Assembly (NCBI RefSeq): GCF_019823105.1
Contig: NZ_CP081958.1
Coordinates: 868,001 to 932,000 of the forward strand
DNA length: 64,000 nt
Direction of reading: 5' to 3'
Source of the DNA: Halobaculum magnesiiphilum
GTDB taxonomy: Archaea > Halobacteriota > Halobacteria > Halobacteriales > Haloferacaceae
The notes beneath the pieces are model-generated. The model had not been told where the DNA came from. It did not search any database and saw only the letters and a program-made list of their open reading frames with translations. The translations under genes and the position numbers were made by a program. Below are positions 1 to 8,230 of the stretch, piece by piece; position 1 is the first letter of the stretch; each line of letters starts with the position of its first letter.

Positions 1-371
1 CCGGCGTCGACGCCGACCTCACGCTGTTGCACGTCGCCGACGAGGACGAATACGACGAACAGCGCAAGCAGCTCGCGGAGGTCACCCGCGGCGACTCCAC
101 CTACAGCGTCGGGCAGGCGGTCGAGGGCGCGCGGGCGTACGCCGCCGACATCGGTCGCGAGGTGCTGGAGGACGTGGACATCGACTACGAGGCGGTGGGA
201 ACGGTCGGCGACCGCGCCGAGACCGTCCTCTCGGAGGCGCGCAAGCGCGGCTGCGACCACGTCTTCATCGCCGGACGAAAGCGCTCGCCGACCGGCAAGG
301 CGCTGTTCGGCGACGACACCCAGCGCATCATCCTCGACGCGGAGAAGCCGGTCACCGTCGTGACCGAGTAG
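1..371 (+). CDS. Universal stress protein (UspA family), 5'-truncated by the window edge
   Basis: The reading frame is open from base 3 (Gly-Val-Asp-Ala-Asp-Leu...), so this is the C-terminal part of a longer gene. The visible part has the UspA fold signals: a strand ending in LLHVADE, a long helix, and the C-terminal nucleotide-binding loop pattern in 'HVFIAGRKRSPTGKALFGDD' followed by a 'KPVTVV' strand. Usp proteins are cytoplasmic alpha/beta proteins, often ATP-binding, and are very abundant in haloarchaea; their exact role is usually unknown. The start lies outside the window, so its promoter and neighbours on that side cannot be seen. Confidence 0.85.
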   Translation, partial: GVDADLTLLHVADEDEYDEQRKQLAEVTRGDSTYSVGQAVEGARAYAADIGREVLEDVDIDYEAVGTVGDRAETVLSEARKRGCDHVFIAGRKRSPTGKALFGDDTQRIILDAEKPVTVVTE

Positions 372-474
372 TCGACGGCCGTCGCGGCGACGGATCCGGT
401 GACCGATCCGGCGACCATCCGGTCCGCTATGCGTCGGCCTCGCGGCCTGTCGATGCGATAATCGGCCCGGTGAC

Positions 475-483
475 TTTTTATAC
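475..483 (+). promoter_or_regulatory. TATA-like box before the coiled-coil gene
   Basis: A T-rich TTTTTATAC stretch lies about 25 bases before the ATG at 505 in otherwise GC-rich sequence. This spacing places transcription start at or very near the ATG, so a leaderless transcript is inferred. Confidence 0.55.
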
Positions 484-504
484 TGTACTCGGCTCGATGT
501 ATCC

Positions 505-2295
505 ATGAGCCAGGGGCCCGATGTCACGGACGCCGTCACCGTCGAGGAGGACGGCGTCACCGTCGAGAAGCGTTTCACCGCCGACGAGTTCCCCGTCCCC
601 GCGATCGAGTTCACCCTCCGCTCGGACCGCGAGGACGCCACGGAGTTCCGCATCGTCGACGAGATCCCCGAGGACTTCCCGATGGATCGGATCGGCTTCC
701 ATCCGGAGTACGAATCGGAGCACTGGACGGCGTATCAGGACCACCGGGTCGAGTACCGACGCCGGCTCGACCCCGGCGAGGAGGTGACGACCGTCTACGG
801 TATCCGCACCGACGACCCCGACGACGGCGCCCGCTTCCTCGGCGAGCCGGCGGTCACGGAGGTGTCCGAGGACGACGACCCCGTCGGCGACGTCGCCGAC
901 GTGATCGGCGACGACTCCTCGCAGGCGGTTCGCGACGTGCTCGCAGGGGGCGACGGCGCCGACGCCGCCGCCGATGAGACAGATGTCGACGACGCGTCCG
1001 ACGGGCTCGACCTCGCCGGCGCGGAGGCGGACCTGGGCGCCGAGGAGGCGACCGATCCCCTCGCTGAGGGGGCGGATGACCCGCTCGCTGAGGGGACCGA
1101 TGACCCGCTCGCTGAGGGGACCGATGACCCGCTCGCGGAGGACGCGAGCGACGACGACATCGCCCCGACGGACGAGCGGACGGACGAGGAGTCCGCCGAC
1201 GACTTCCTCGACGACCTCTCGGACGACGAGGGGACCGACGAAGAGTCGGATGTGGACGAAGTCGGGGCCGAGGTCGCCGACGCGGAGGCGGCGGACGCAG
1301 CCGACGACGAACCGGAGCCGGCCGACGACGAGCCCGATGCAGTGCTCGATCTGGACGGCGACGCCGACGACGCGGACGCCGTGAGCGACGACCTCGGAGC
1401 GCCCGAACCCGAGGACGAGGCCGCCGACGCCGACACCGAGACCGGCGGAGACGCGGGCGCTGCCGCAGCCGGGGGCGTCGCCGCCGGCGGGGTCGCGGCC
1501 GCGCTCGCCGAGGAGCTTCGCGCAGGGACCGTCTCCGAGGAGGACCGGGAGGTGCTCAAGGAGGAGCTCGAACTCGATCACTCCACGAGCGTCGACGCGC
1601 GCATCTCCCGGCTCCAGTCGAAAGTCGAGGACATGGCGGCGTACTCGAACGCGCTGGAGGAGTTCATCGACGAGAACGGCCTCGCCAGCGAGTGGATGGA
1701 CGGCCTGCAGGCCGACCTGGACGACCTGACCGCCGAGATCGCCGAGACGCGCGAGGAGGTCGCCGACGCGGCCGACGAGCGCGCATCGCTCCGCGAGGAG
1801 GTCGAGACGGCCACCGAGGACGCACGCGACGCGAGCGAGCGGGCCGCCGCCGTCGACGAGGAGGTCGACGACCTCCGTGGCGACGTGGGCGACCTCCGCG
1901 GCGACGTCGACGACCTCCGGACCGACGTGGACGACCTTGGCGAGGAGATCGCCGACAGCACCGACTCGCTGGAGGCGTCGATCGACGAGGTGCGCGCCGA
2001 CCTGGACGACCTCGCGGAGGAGGTCGCCGACGAGGACGAGGCCGTCGCGGAGGTTCGCGAGGAGGTCTCCTCGATCGGCGAGGAGGTGGAGTCGGTGTCG
2101 GCGCTCGTCGACGACGAGCTCTCGGAGATGCGCACGGAGCTGGAGGAGGTTCACGACGACCTCGAGGAGTTCGAGGAGTTCCGGACGCGGCTCTCGTCGG
2201 TCTTCGGCCCGGGCGGCGCGGCCGGCGGCGCCGGCCAGGGAGGCGAGGGCGCCGACGGCAACGAGGCCGACGGCGACGGCGACGACGCGGAGTAG
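505..2295 (+). CDS. Very acidic coiled-coil protein of unknown function
   Basis: 596 residues. Residues 1-110 form a compact domain rich in beta strands (starts MSQGPDVTDAV; contains FTADEFPVPAIEFTL). Residues about 130-330 are a disordered Asp/Glu/Ala linker with an octapeptide repeat. A short Gly/Ala-rich stretch at about 315-332 could be a weak hydrophobic segment. From about 335 to 560 comes a long heptad-patterned coiled coil (DDLRGDV, DDLRTDV units), ending in a Gly/Asp tail. I do not recognise a named family. Known haloarchaeal proteins with a 'RLQSKV..AYSNALEEFIDENG' section exist, but no function is implied. It stands alone on the strand behind its own TATA-like box. A structural, chromosome-associated or sensor role would be speculation. 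Confidence 0.85.
   Translation: MSQGPDVTDAVTVEEDGVTVEKRFTADEFPVPAIEFTLRSDREDATEFRIVDEIPEDFPMDRIGFHPEYESEHWTAYQDHRVEYRRRLDPGEEVTTVYGIRTDDPDDGARFLGEPAVTEVSEDDDPVGDVADVIGDDSSQAVRDVLAGGDGADAAADETDVDDASDGLDLAGAEADLGAEEATDPLAEGADDPLAEGTDDPLAEGTDDPLAEDASDDDIAPTDERTDEESADDFLDDLSDDEGTDEESDVDEVGAEVADAEAADAADDEPEPADDEPDAVLDLDGDADDADAVSDDLGAPEPEDEAADADTETGGDAGAAAAGGVAAGGVAAALAEELRAGTVSEEDREVLKEELELDHSTSVDARISRLQSKVEDMAAYSNALEEFIDENGLASEWMDGLQADLDDLTAEIAETREEVADAADERASLREEVETATEDARDASERAAAVDEEVDDLRGDVGDLRGDVDDLRTDVDDLGEEIADSTDSLEASIDEVRADLDDLAEEVADEDEAVAEVREEVSSIGEEVESVSALVDDELSEMRTELEEVHDDLEEFEEFRTRLSSVFGPGGAAGGAGQGGEGADGNEADGDGDDAE
1054..1140 (+). repeat. 24-bp in-frame tandem repeat (DDPLAEGT)
   Basis: About 3.5 copies of a 24-bp unit encode the octapeptide DDPLAEGT inside the acidic linker. 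The copies at 1075-1098 and 1099-1122 are identical at DNA level, which suggests recent slippage expansion. Confidence 0.9.
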
Positions 2296-2344
2296 GTCCG
2301 CCGGAAACGCGCCGCTTTTGCACCGGGGCCCCCACGTTCCGCCA

Positions 2345-3244
2345 ATGAGCAGACCCGTCTCCGTCGCCGTCCCCCGAAAGGGGCGGCCGCTGGAGGCCGC
2401 CCTCGAACGGTTCGCGGCCGTCGGCGGCGACGACGCGGCGGCGCTGGCAGACGACGTGTCCTCGACGCTCCGGTACGAGAAGGCGATCACCAAGGGCCGC
2501 GACCGCGACGAACGCGGCGTGTACGAGCGGCTCGCCGCCTACAGCGATCCGGAAGGGTCCGGTCCCGAGTACACGCTGATCCGTGACGACCGGGAGGGGA
2601 ACCCCCGCCGCGTCGTGTTCGACTCGGCGGTTATCGCGGTCGACGGACACGAGGTCCGGCTCGTCGGTCGCGAGGAACCGTTCCGCGCGCTGCGCACCCA
2701 CGAGTTCGCGCTGGGGTTCGACTCCGCCGACCTCGTGTTGGAGGAGGTCGTCGGCCTGGAGCCGGAGGGCGTCTCCGATCTCTCGGACGTGAACGCCCGG
2801 ATCGACCCGCGCGACACCGACGTTCGCGTCGCGACCGGGCTCGGAGACACCGTCTATCACACGCTGATGGCGACGCCCGAGACGCTCCCGGCCGGCGTCG
2901 ATCTCGACCGCTCGTTCGTCGTCGACTACGAGGGACCGCTGTGTATCTCCCCGCGGTACGAGCGCCTCGTCGAGGCGGTCCTCGGCACCGACGCCCTCGC
3001 CGGCGTCGAGTTCGTCTACCCCGAGCCCGGCCAGGAGGAGGAGGCGGCCATCGCCGACGCCGGCCTCGGCGTGTACCTCACCGTCACCGGCGGAACCGCC
3101 AGAGACCACGGGCTCGTGCTCGGCGAGGACCTGTTCCCCAGCGAGACCGTCCTGATGGAGAACGAGGCGGAGGCGACGCGGGCGACGCGATCGCTCGAGA
3201 TCGCGCTCGCCAGCGACATCGACACCGCGCTGGCCCCCGAGTGA
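2345..3244 (+). CDS. HisG-like protein (ATP phosphoribosyltransferase superfamily fold, function uncertain)
   Basis: 299 residues. The N-terminus (SVAVPRKGRPLEAALERF) matches the HisG opening strand and loop 'IAVPNKGRL', and the body alternates strands and helices like a two-lobed periplasmic-binding fold ('DVRVATGLGDTVYHTL', 'FVVDYEGPLCISPRYE', 'VYLTVTGGTARDHGLVL'). It lacks an obvious copy of the usual HisG phosphate-binding signature, and no other histidine gene is nearby, so true HisG activity is doubtful. It may be a paralogue that binds a small ligand. The ATG at 2345 is used because the upstream in-frame sequence is Arg-rich shadow of the coiled-coil gene. The gap to the previous gene is 49 bases, so cotranscription is possible. 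Confidence 0.7.
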   Translation: MSRPVSVAVPRKGRPLEAALERFAAVGGDDAAALADDVSSTLRYEKAITKGRDRDERGVYERLAAYSDPEGSGPEYTLIRDDREGNPRRVVFDSAVIAVDGHEVRLVGREEPFRALRTHEFALGFDSADLVLEEVVGLEPEGVSDLSDVNARIDPRDTDVRVATGLGDTVYHTLMATPETLPAGVDLDRSFVVDYEGPLCISPRYERLVEAVLGTDALAGVEFVYPEPGQEEEAAIADAGLGVYLTVTGGTARDHGLVLGEDLFPSETVLMENEAEATRATRSLEIALASDIDTALAPE

Positions 3245-3363
3245 GGGCGAGCGAGGCGGGCGAGCGCACGCCCGAAACGGAACACGTGCGGCGATCGCCC
3301 GTCGAGTCGACCTGTGACACTCCGAGGAGGCTCCGACGTGTGAGTCGGACACGATGGTCAACG

Positions 3364-3370
3364 TTATTTA
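3364..3370 (+). promoter_or_regulatory. TATA-like box before the histidine kinase
   Basis: TTATTTA about 27 bases before the ATG at 3394, fitting a leaderless transcript and supporting that start. Confidence 0.5.
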
Positions 3371-3393
3371 GGACGGCTAATATCTACGGCTCG

Positions 3394-4935
3394 ATGACAG
3401 CTCGTTCCCCGCACGTTCTGTACGTCGACCCGGACGCGGGACGCCGCGACCGGGTCGCGGCCGAACTGCGTCGGGAACTGCCTGACGTAACGGTGACGAC
3501 CGTCGGGTCCGCGGACGAGGCCGTCGACGCCGTGGCCGGCGCTCGGGGGCTCGACTGCGTCGCCAGCGCGTTCGACCTTCCGGACGGGGACGGCATCGGT
3601 CTGCTCGCCCGAGTTCGCGACGGACACAGCAAGCTTCCGTTCGTCCTGTTCGCCGACGCGGGGAGCGAGCGGGTCGCGAGCGACGCGGTCACGGCGGGCG
3701 TTTCCGAGTACGTCCGGTCCGATCGGCCCGACCCGTACCGGACGCTGGCTCGTCGCGTCCGCGAGGTCCTCGAAGGACACACGCCCGACGACCCCGCGGG
3801 GGTACAGGCGAACGACGGGCGACACCGGCTCCTCGTCGAGGGGACGGATCAGGCGATGGCGGTGCTCGAGGACGGTCGGTACCGGCTGGTCAACGACGCC
3901 TGCGTCGACCTCGTGGGGGCTCCCCGCGAACGGATCCTCGGGTCGAGCGACCACGACCTGTTTCCGGCCGAGACGGCGCGAACGCTGCGCGAACACAGCG
4001 ACGACGCGCTCGCCGCCGACGAGCGACGCGAACACCGCATCGAGGCGGAGGTGAACGGCGAGGCGACGGTGCTCGATATCGTCCACTTCCCGGACCCCGA
4101 CGCCGACGGCCGCCCGGTCGTCGGCCGGGTCGCGCGGGACGTGACCGACCGGGTCGACCGCGAACGACTGCTCCGCACGGAACGCGACCGACTCGAGGCC
4201 CTCTCGAGCGCGGTCGCTCACGACGCGCGAAACGCCATTCAGGTCATCCGCGGCCGGGCCCACCTCGCCGAGGAATCGCTCCCCGATGACGCCGACGAAT
4301 CGCGGGACCACCTGTCGGCGCTGGACGTCGGCGTCGACAGGCTGGGGGATCTCGTCGACTCGCTGGAGTCGCTTCGGGGACTGAACGACCCGGTTACCGA
4401 CCCGATACCGGTGTCGATCGCCGAGGCGGCGCGGGACGCGTGGGCGACGGTCGCCGCGCCGGAGGCGACGCTACAGGTCCGGGCCGACCCGATGCTGCTC
4501 GGCGACCCCGCACGGGTGCGAACGATGCTGGAGAACCTCTTCAGAAACAGCGTCGAACACGGCTCGTCGGCGACACGTTCCCCGGCCGAACCCGCCGCAG
4601 AGCGCGTCGACGGCGGAGACTCGTGTGGTGGCGGCGCCGACTCGACCCCGACGCCCCGCGACGATCGCGATGGCTCGTCGGTGACCGTGACGGTCGACGC
4701 GCTCGACGACACCCGCGGGTTCGTGGTGAGCGACGACGGGAGCGGGATCCCCGAGGACGAACGGGACCGCGTCCTGGAGTTCGGCTACTCGCCGACCGGC
4801 GGGACCGGGCTCGGGCTCGGGATCGTCTCGGGGATCGCGGACGCCCACGGCTGGCAGATCGACATCGCCGACGCCGACTCCGGGGGCGCACGCTTCGAGA
4901 TCCGCCAGGAGACGCTGGATTCGTTCGTCTCCTGA
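3394..4935 (+). CDS. Sensor histidine kinase: degenerate receiver - PAS - HisKA - HATPase
   Basis: 513 residues. Residues about 7-125 are a receiver-like domain, about 145-260 a PAS domain ('LEDGRYRLVNDACVDL'), about 265-330 a HisKA domain with the phospho-His in 'AVAHDARNAIQVI' (His276), then an HATPase with N-box 'ENLFRNSVEHGS' and G-boxes 'DDGSGIP' and 'GTGLGLGI'. There are no membrane segments, so it is a cytoplasmic sensor. The receiver appears inactive: the position of the phospho-acceptor Asp (four before the Pro of DLP) is Ala59, and the conserved Thr/Ser and Lys also look replaced ('LFADAG', 'YVRSDR'). An Asp-rich, Cys-containing linker interrupts the HATPase at about 410-430. No response regulator lies nearby, as is usual for haloarchaeal orphan kinases. 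Confidence 0.9.
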   Translation: MTARSPHVLYVDPDAGRRDRVAAELRRELPDVTVTTVGSADEAVDAVAGARGLDCVASAFDLPDGDGIGLLARVRDGHSKLPFVLFADAGSERVASDAVTAGVSEYVRSDRPDPYRTLARRVREVLEGHTPDDPAGVQANDGRHRLLVEGTDQAMAVLEDGRYRLVNDACVDLVGAPRERILGSSDHDLFPAETARTLREHSDDALAADERREHRIEAEVNGEATVLDIVHFPDPDADGRPVVGRVARDVTDRVDRERLLRTERDRLEALSSAVAHDARNAIQVIRGRAHLAEESLPDDADESRDHLSALDVGVDRLGDLVDSLESLRGLNDPVTDPIPVSIAEAARDAWATVAAPEATLQVRADPMLLGDPARVRTMLENLFRNSVEHGSSATRSPAEPAAERVDGGDSCGGGADSTPTPRDDRDGSSVTVTVDALDDTRGFVVSDDGSGIPEDERDRVLEFGYSPTGGTGLGLGIVSGIADAHGWQIDIADADSGGARFEIRQETLDSFVS

Positions 4936-4991
4936 GCCGATCGGAGGTTCCGACGGAGTTCCGTGTGAGGCGATCGCCGTCGCGGGGATTT

Positions 4992-5005
4992 TATATCGCG
5001 ATATA
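4992..5005. repeat. AT-rich perfect palindrome, copy 1 (TATATCGCGATATA)
   Basis: A perfect 14-bp palindrome, followed by TGATTCATC, 56 bases after the kinase stop. Closely related sites occur at 15642-15657 and 18249-18264. It could be a protein-binding site, a promoter element for the BtpA gene (about 100 bases upstream of its start), or an intergenic repeat. Confidence 0.75.
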
Positions 5006-5105
5006 TGATTCATCCGTCGCTCGCGGGGCAAGTTCGTTCCGTGGTGAGCGACCCCGCGTCCCGCCGATCGTCAGACTAAGGCCGGAACCGGTGGTAACTC
5101 GCGTC

Positions 5106-5915
5106 ATGTTCGACTCGCTGTTCGCGGACGGCCGACGGCCAGTGATCGGGATGGTCCACCTCCCGGCGCTCCCCGGGGCGCCGAAGTACGACGGCGACCG
5201 CGAGGCGATCGTCGAGGCCGCCGAGCGCGACGCGCGTCGGCTCGCGGCCGGCGGCGTCGACGCGATCATGGTCGAGAACTTCGGCGACGCGCCGTTCTAC
5301 CCGGACGACGTTCCCAAGCACGTCGTCGCGAGCATGACGCGGGCGACGCGGGCGGTCGTCGAGACCGCGGACGTGCCCGTCGGGGTGAACGTCCTCCGCA
5401 ACGACGCCGAGGCGGCGCTGTCGGTCGCCGCGGCCGCCGGCGGTGACTTCGTCCGGGTGAACGTTCACACGGGCGCGCGCGTAACGGATCAGGGTGTCAT
5501 CGACGGGACGGCTCACGAGACGATGCGCCTTCGTGAGCGTCTCGACGCTGACGTGGCGGTGTTGGCCGATCACGACGTGAAACACTCCGCGCCGATCGCC
5601 GCGGCGGGGTTCACGGCCGAGTCCGTCGCCGACGGCGTCGAGCGCGGGCTCGCGGACGCCGTCGTCGTCAGCGGCACCGGCACCGGCCACGAGACCGACC
5701 GCTCGGATCTGGAACACGCCGTCGAGCGGCGGGACGCGACCGACCTCGACACGCCGATCCTCGTCGGCAGCGGCGTCGCCGCCGACACCGTCGCGGAGAC
5801 GCTCGAGCTCGCCGACGGCGTCATCGTCGGCACCGCGCTCAAGGAGGACGGCGACGTGGGCAAGCCCGTCTCGGAGGCCCGCGTGCGGGAACTCGTCGAG
5901 GCCGCCCGTTCGTAG
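5106..5915 (+). CDS. BtpA/SgcQ family TIM-barrel protein
   Basis: 269 residues, close to the family length. The opening 'RPVIGMVHLPALPGAPKYDG' is the classic BtpA signature, followed by 'GVDAIMVENFGDAPF', 'GVNVLRNDAEAAL' and the C-terminal phosphate-binding-like loop 'ADGVIVGTALKEDG'. The family has a TIM-barrel fold. BtpA itself is linked to photosystem I stability in cyanobacteria, but non-photosynthetic archaea must use the fold for something else, probably sugar or nucleoside phosphate chemistry. It faces the PfkB kinase gene, and the two stops are only about 30 bases apart. ATG 5106 directly precedes the family signature, so this start is well supported. Confidence 0.88.
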   Translation: MFDSLFADGRRPVIGMVHLPALPGAPKYDGDREAIVEAAERDARRLAAGGVDAIMVENFGDAPFYPDDVPKHVVASMTRATRAVVETADVPVGVNVLRNDAEAALSVAAAAGGDFVRVNVHTGARVTDQGVIDGTAHETMRLRERLDADVAVLADHDVKHSAPIAAAGFTAESVADGVERGLADAVVVSGTGTGHETDRSDLEHAVERRDATDLDTPILVGSGVAADTVAETLELADGVIVGTALKEDGDVGKPVSEARVRELVEAARS

Positions 5916-5945
5916 AAAACCACCCGAGGGAGCTACCGATCGGAG

Positions 5946-7034
5946 CTATCGATCGCCGCGATCACCGCGACCGCCGCGACCGCCACGCTCGCCTCGCTCG
6001 GCGAGGAACGACTCGACCTCCGCGCGAGTCGCCAGCCCGCCGCGTGCCCCGTCCCCGGTAACGTTCAGCGCGGCGGCCGCCGCCGCGAATCGCCCCGCCT
6101 CGTGAACGTCGTCCCCGCCGAGCACCCAGCGAACGATCAGCGCCGCCGCGTACGCGTCGCCGGCGCCCGTCTCGTCGACGACCGGCACCTCGAACGCCGG
6201 GAGCTCGTGGAGCCCCTCCCCGTCGCCGAGGACGGCACCGTCCGGCCCGGCGGTGACGGCGACGCGACCGGCACCCCGCGAACGCAGCTCCGCTGCCGCC
6301 TCCCGCCCCGTGCACCCCAGATACGATTCGGCGGCGACCTCGCCGACGACGAACAGGTCGGCCGCCTCGACCCACCGGTCGATCGTCTCCTCGCGCGCGC
6401 CGCGCCCGGCCAACTCCGCGAGCGGTCCCGAGAGGTCGAAGACGAACGGCGGCGCCTCGGGTCGCCGGGCGACCTCGATCGCGTCGCGGTGGACCTGGTC
6501 GGGGTTATAGGCCGTGAGGAAGGCGGCGTCGGCGCCCGCGAGCGCGGCGCGATCCGCCTCCGAGAGCCGAAGGCGCTTCGCCGAGTCGCCGGCGGTCACG
6601 ATGCTCCGTTTCCCGTCGCCGTCACGGAGTATTACGCAATGCGTGCTCGTTCCCGACTTCCGCCGGACGCGGGCGTCGTCGATCGGGCTCGCGTCGAGGT
6701 CGGCGGCGACCCGGGCGCCGACGTCGTCGTCACCGAGCCGGGCGATCAGTCCGGTCGAGCGACCGAGGCGCGCGCTCGCGAGCGCGACGTTGGCGCCGAC
6801 GCCGCCGAACGCCTCGGCGACCGTGTCGGCGTAGGCGCCGCCGTCGGGTTCGGGGATGTTGGTGACGCGGTAGGTGCGGTCGACGGTCGCGGCGCCGACG
6901 GTGACGACCTCGGGTGCTGGCGGGTCGCCGACCAGCGTTCCATCGGGCTCGGCGTCCGCGGTCGCGCCGCCGTCGCCATCACCACCGCCTCCGCCGTCGC
7001 CCGTGTCGCCGCCCGCGGCGTCGCGGCCGGTCAT
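5946..7034 (-). CDS. PfkB-family carbohydrate/nucleoside kinase
   Basis: 362 residues. A Gly/Asp-rich disordered N-terminus (about 40 residues) precedes a ribokinase fold: 'VVTVGAATVDRTYRV', the Gly-Gly substrate motif 'AFGGVGANVALASARLG', and the C-terminal PfkB signature 'DETGAGDAYAAALI' with the catalytic Asp. The C-terminus ends in a short Arg/Gly/Asp repeat (RGGRGGRGDRGDR) not usual in the family. Substrate (sugar, nucleoside or other) cannot be read from sequence. It follows the metallophosphoesterase with a 1-base gap, so the two form an operon, and it converges on btpA. Association of BtpA with a PfkB kinase hints at a shared small pathway (inference). Confidence 0.9.
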   Translation of the reverse strand: MTGRDAAGGDTGDGGGGGDGDGGATADAEPDGTLVGDPPAPEVVTVGAATVDRTYRVTNIPEPDGGAYADTVAEAFGGVGANVALASARLGRSTGLIARLGDDDVGARVAADLDASPIDDARVRRKSGTSTHCVILRDGDGKRSIVTAGDSAKRLRLSEADRAALAGADAAFLTAYNPDQVHRDAIEVARRPEAPPFVFDLSGPLAELAGRGAREETIDRWVEAADLFVVGEVAAESYLGCTGREAAAELRSRGAGRVAVTAGPDGAVLGDGEGLHELPAFEVPVVDETGAGDAYAAALIVRWVLGGDDVHEAGRFAAAAAALNVTGDGARGGLATRAEVESFLAERGERGGRGGRGDRGDR

Positions 7035-7035
7035 C

Positions 7036-8001
7036 TCACTCCTCGACCAGCGGGAACTGTGCGAGCCGCGCGGCCGCCATCCCCGTCAGCCCGCGCGCGG
7101 TGACGGAGTCGGACGACCGCTCGCGGTGGCCGACGACCATCCCGTCGAAGTCGGCGACGGGGACGAACCGCACCTCGGTGCCCTCGGGGCCGATGTCGAG
7201 GAGGCAGTACCCCTGCGGGAACGAGCACGTCGTCGGCATCATCAGCTCGCGGATCGACCCCTGCGTCGCCGCCGACGGCATGTGGAGGTGCCCGGTGAGC
7301 AACAGCGGCACGTCGTGGCGTTCGAGCGTCTGGACGAACGGCTCGGGGTCGTCCATCTCCGGGGGGACGAACATGTCGGGCTCGGCCAGCTCCCGGTGCT
7401 CGTGGACCTGCTCGGACATCGCCGGGAGGTTGTGGTGCGCGAGCACGAGCGGCGTCTCCGCGTCCGCGAGCAGGGCGTCCAGCTCGTCGAGCTGCTCCTC
7501 GGGGACGGTCCCGGCGTGCGAGTCGTAGAGCCATTCCTCGGTTCCTGCGGTGTTGACGCCGATCACGTCGATCCCGCCGACGGCGGCGTGAAACGGAAAG
7601 CCCTGGCCGTCGGGAGTGTACCGCTCGGCGAAGTCGGCCATCGGGAGGTTCTCGTGGTCGTACCCCTCCTTGGGCACGTCGTGGTTGCCCGGGATCGAGT
7701 AGAAGGGCGCCTCGAGGTCCGCGGCGATCTCGTCGAACCGGTCGAAGTTCCACGGCTCGCCGTCCTTCGTGATGTCGCCGACGCACAGCGTCGCGTCCAC
7801 GTCGCGCTCGGCGATGTCGGCGACGGCGGCGGCGACGTGCGCCTCGGTGCGATCGAACAGCTTCGAGGTGCCCGACTCCTCCGTCGAGAGGTGCGGGTCG
7901 GCGATGACGGCGACGCGCGTCCGATCGTCGGTGCGTGGCCGGTCGAGCGCGGCCATCAACGAGCCCGCCGGGGACCCGGACCTGTCGAGCGGTGTGACCA
8001 T
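7036..8001 (-). CDS. Calcineurin-like metallophosphoesterase
   Basis: 321 residues with the ordered metal-binding motifs of the superfamily: 'VIADPHLS' (D-x-H), 'GDITKDGE' (GDxxxxG), 'GNHDVP' (GNHD), 'LAHHNLP' and 'TGHLHMP' (GHxH). It probably hydrolyses a phosphomono- or diester in the cytoplasm; the substrate is unknown. No signal peptide is evident. The ATG at 8001 lies about 27 bases after a weak TTTTGAG box on this strand (about 8026-8034). It is the first gene of the two-gene operon with the PfkB kinase, so a phosphorylation/dephosphorylation pair acting in one pathway is plausible. Confidence 0.9.
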   Translation of the reverse strand: MVTPLDRSGSPAGSLMAALDRPRTDDRTRVAVIADPHLSTEESGTSKLFDRTEAHVAAAVADIAERDVDATLCVGDITKDGEPWNFDRFDEIAADLEAPFYSIPGNHDVPKEGYDHENLPMADFAERYTPDGQGFPFHAAVGGIDVIGVNTAGTEEWLYDSHAGTVPEEQLDELDALLADAETPLVLAHHNLPAMSEQVHEHRELAEPDMFVPPEMDDPEPFVQTLERHDVPLLLTGHLHMPSAATQGSIRELMMPTTCSFPQGYCLLDIGPEGTEVRFVPVADFDGMVVGHRERSSDSVTARGLTGMAAARLAQFPLVEE

Positions 8002-8230
8002 ACGGTGGCCTCGGCCAGCCGTCTCAAAACGGTCCCGGTCCCGGTCGAACGTGTGCGGTCGGCAGACCGTTGACGGGGGATCGACCGCGTCCGACTGCCG
8101 GCCGGCGATATATCATGGACGATACGTGGAAATGCAGATGTGTGAACTAGAGAGCGATCCGGAGGCGTATATATACACATAGGACTGCAGATGGCAAGTT
8201 ATTTGCTGTCTGAACGGACGCATGTACCTG
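8002..8230. promoter_or_regulatory. Divergent promoter region between metallophosphoesterase and ABC operon
   Basis: Contains AT-rich patches unlike the surroundings: GATATATCAT near 8107, the 10-bp palindrome GTATATATAC at 8167-8176, and GTTATTT at 8197-8203, the likely TATA box of the ABC operon. The palindrome just upstream of that box is a candidate operator. Confidence 0.45.

Noticed and set aside
478-2493. 671-residue minus-strand open frame antisense to the coiled-coil gene
   Set aside because: It is a shadow of GAC/GAG-rich codons; the product is Val/Leu/Arg-rich without halophile character, while the plus strand gives a normal acidic protein with a TATA box.
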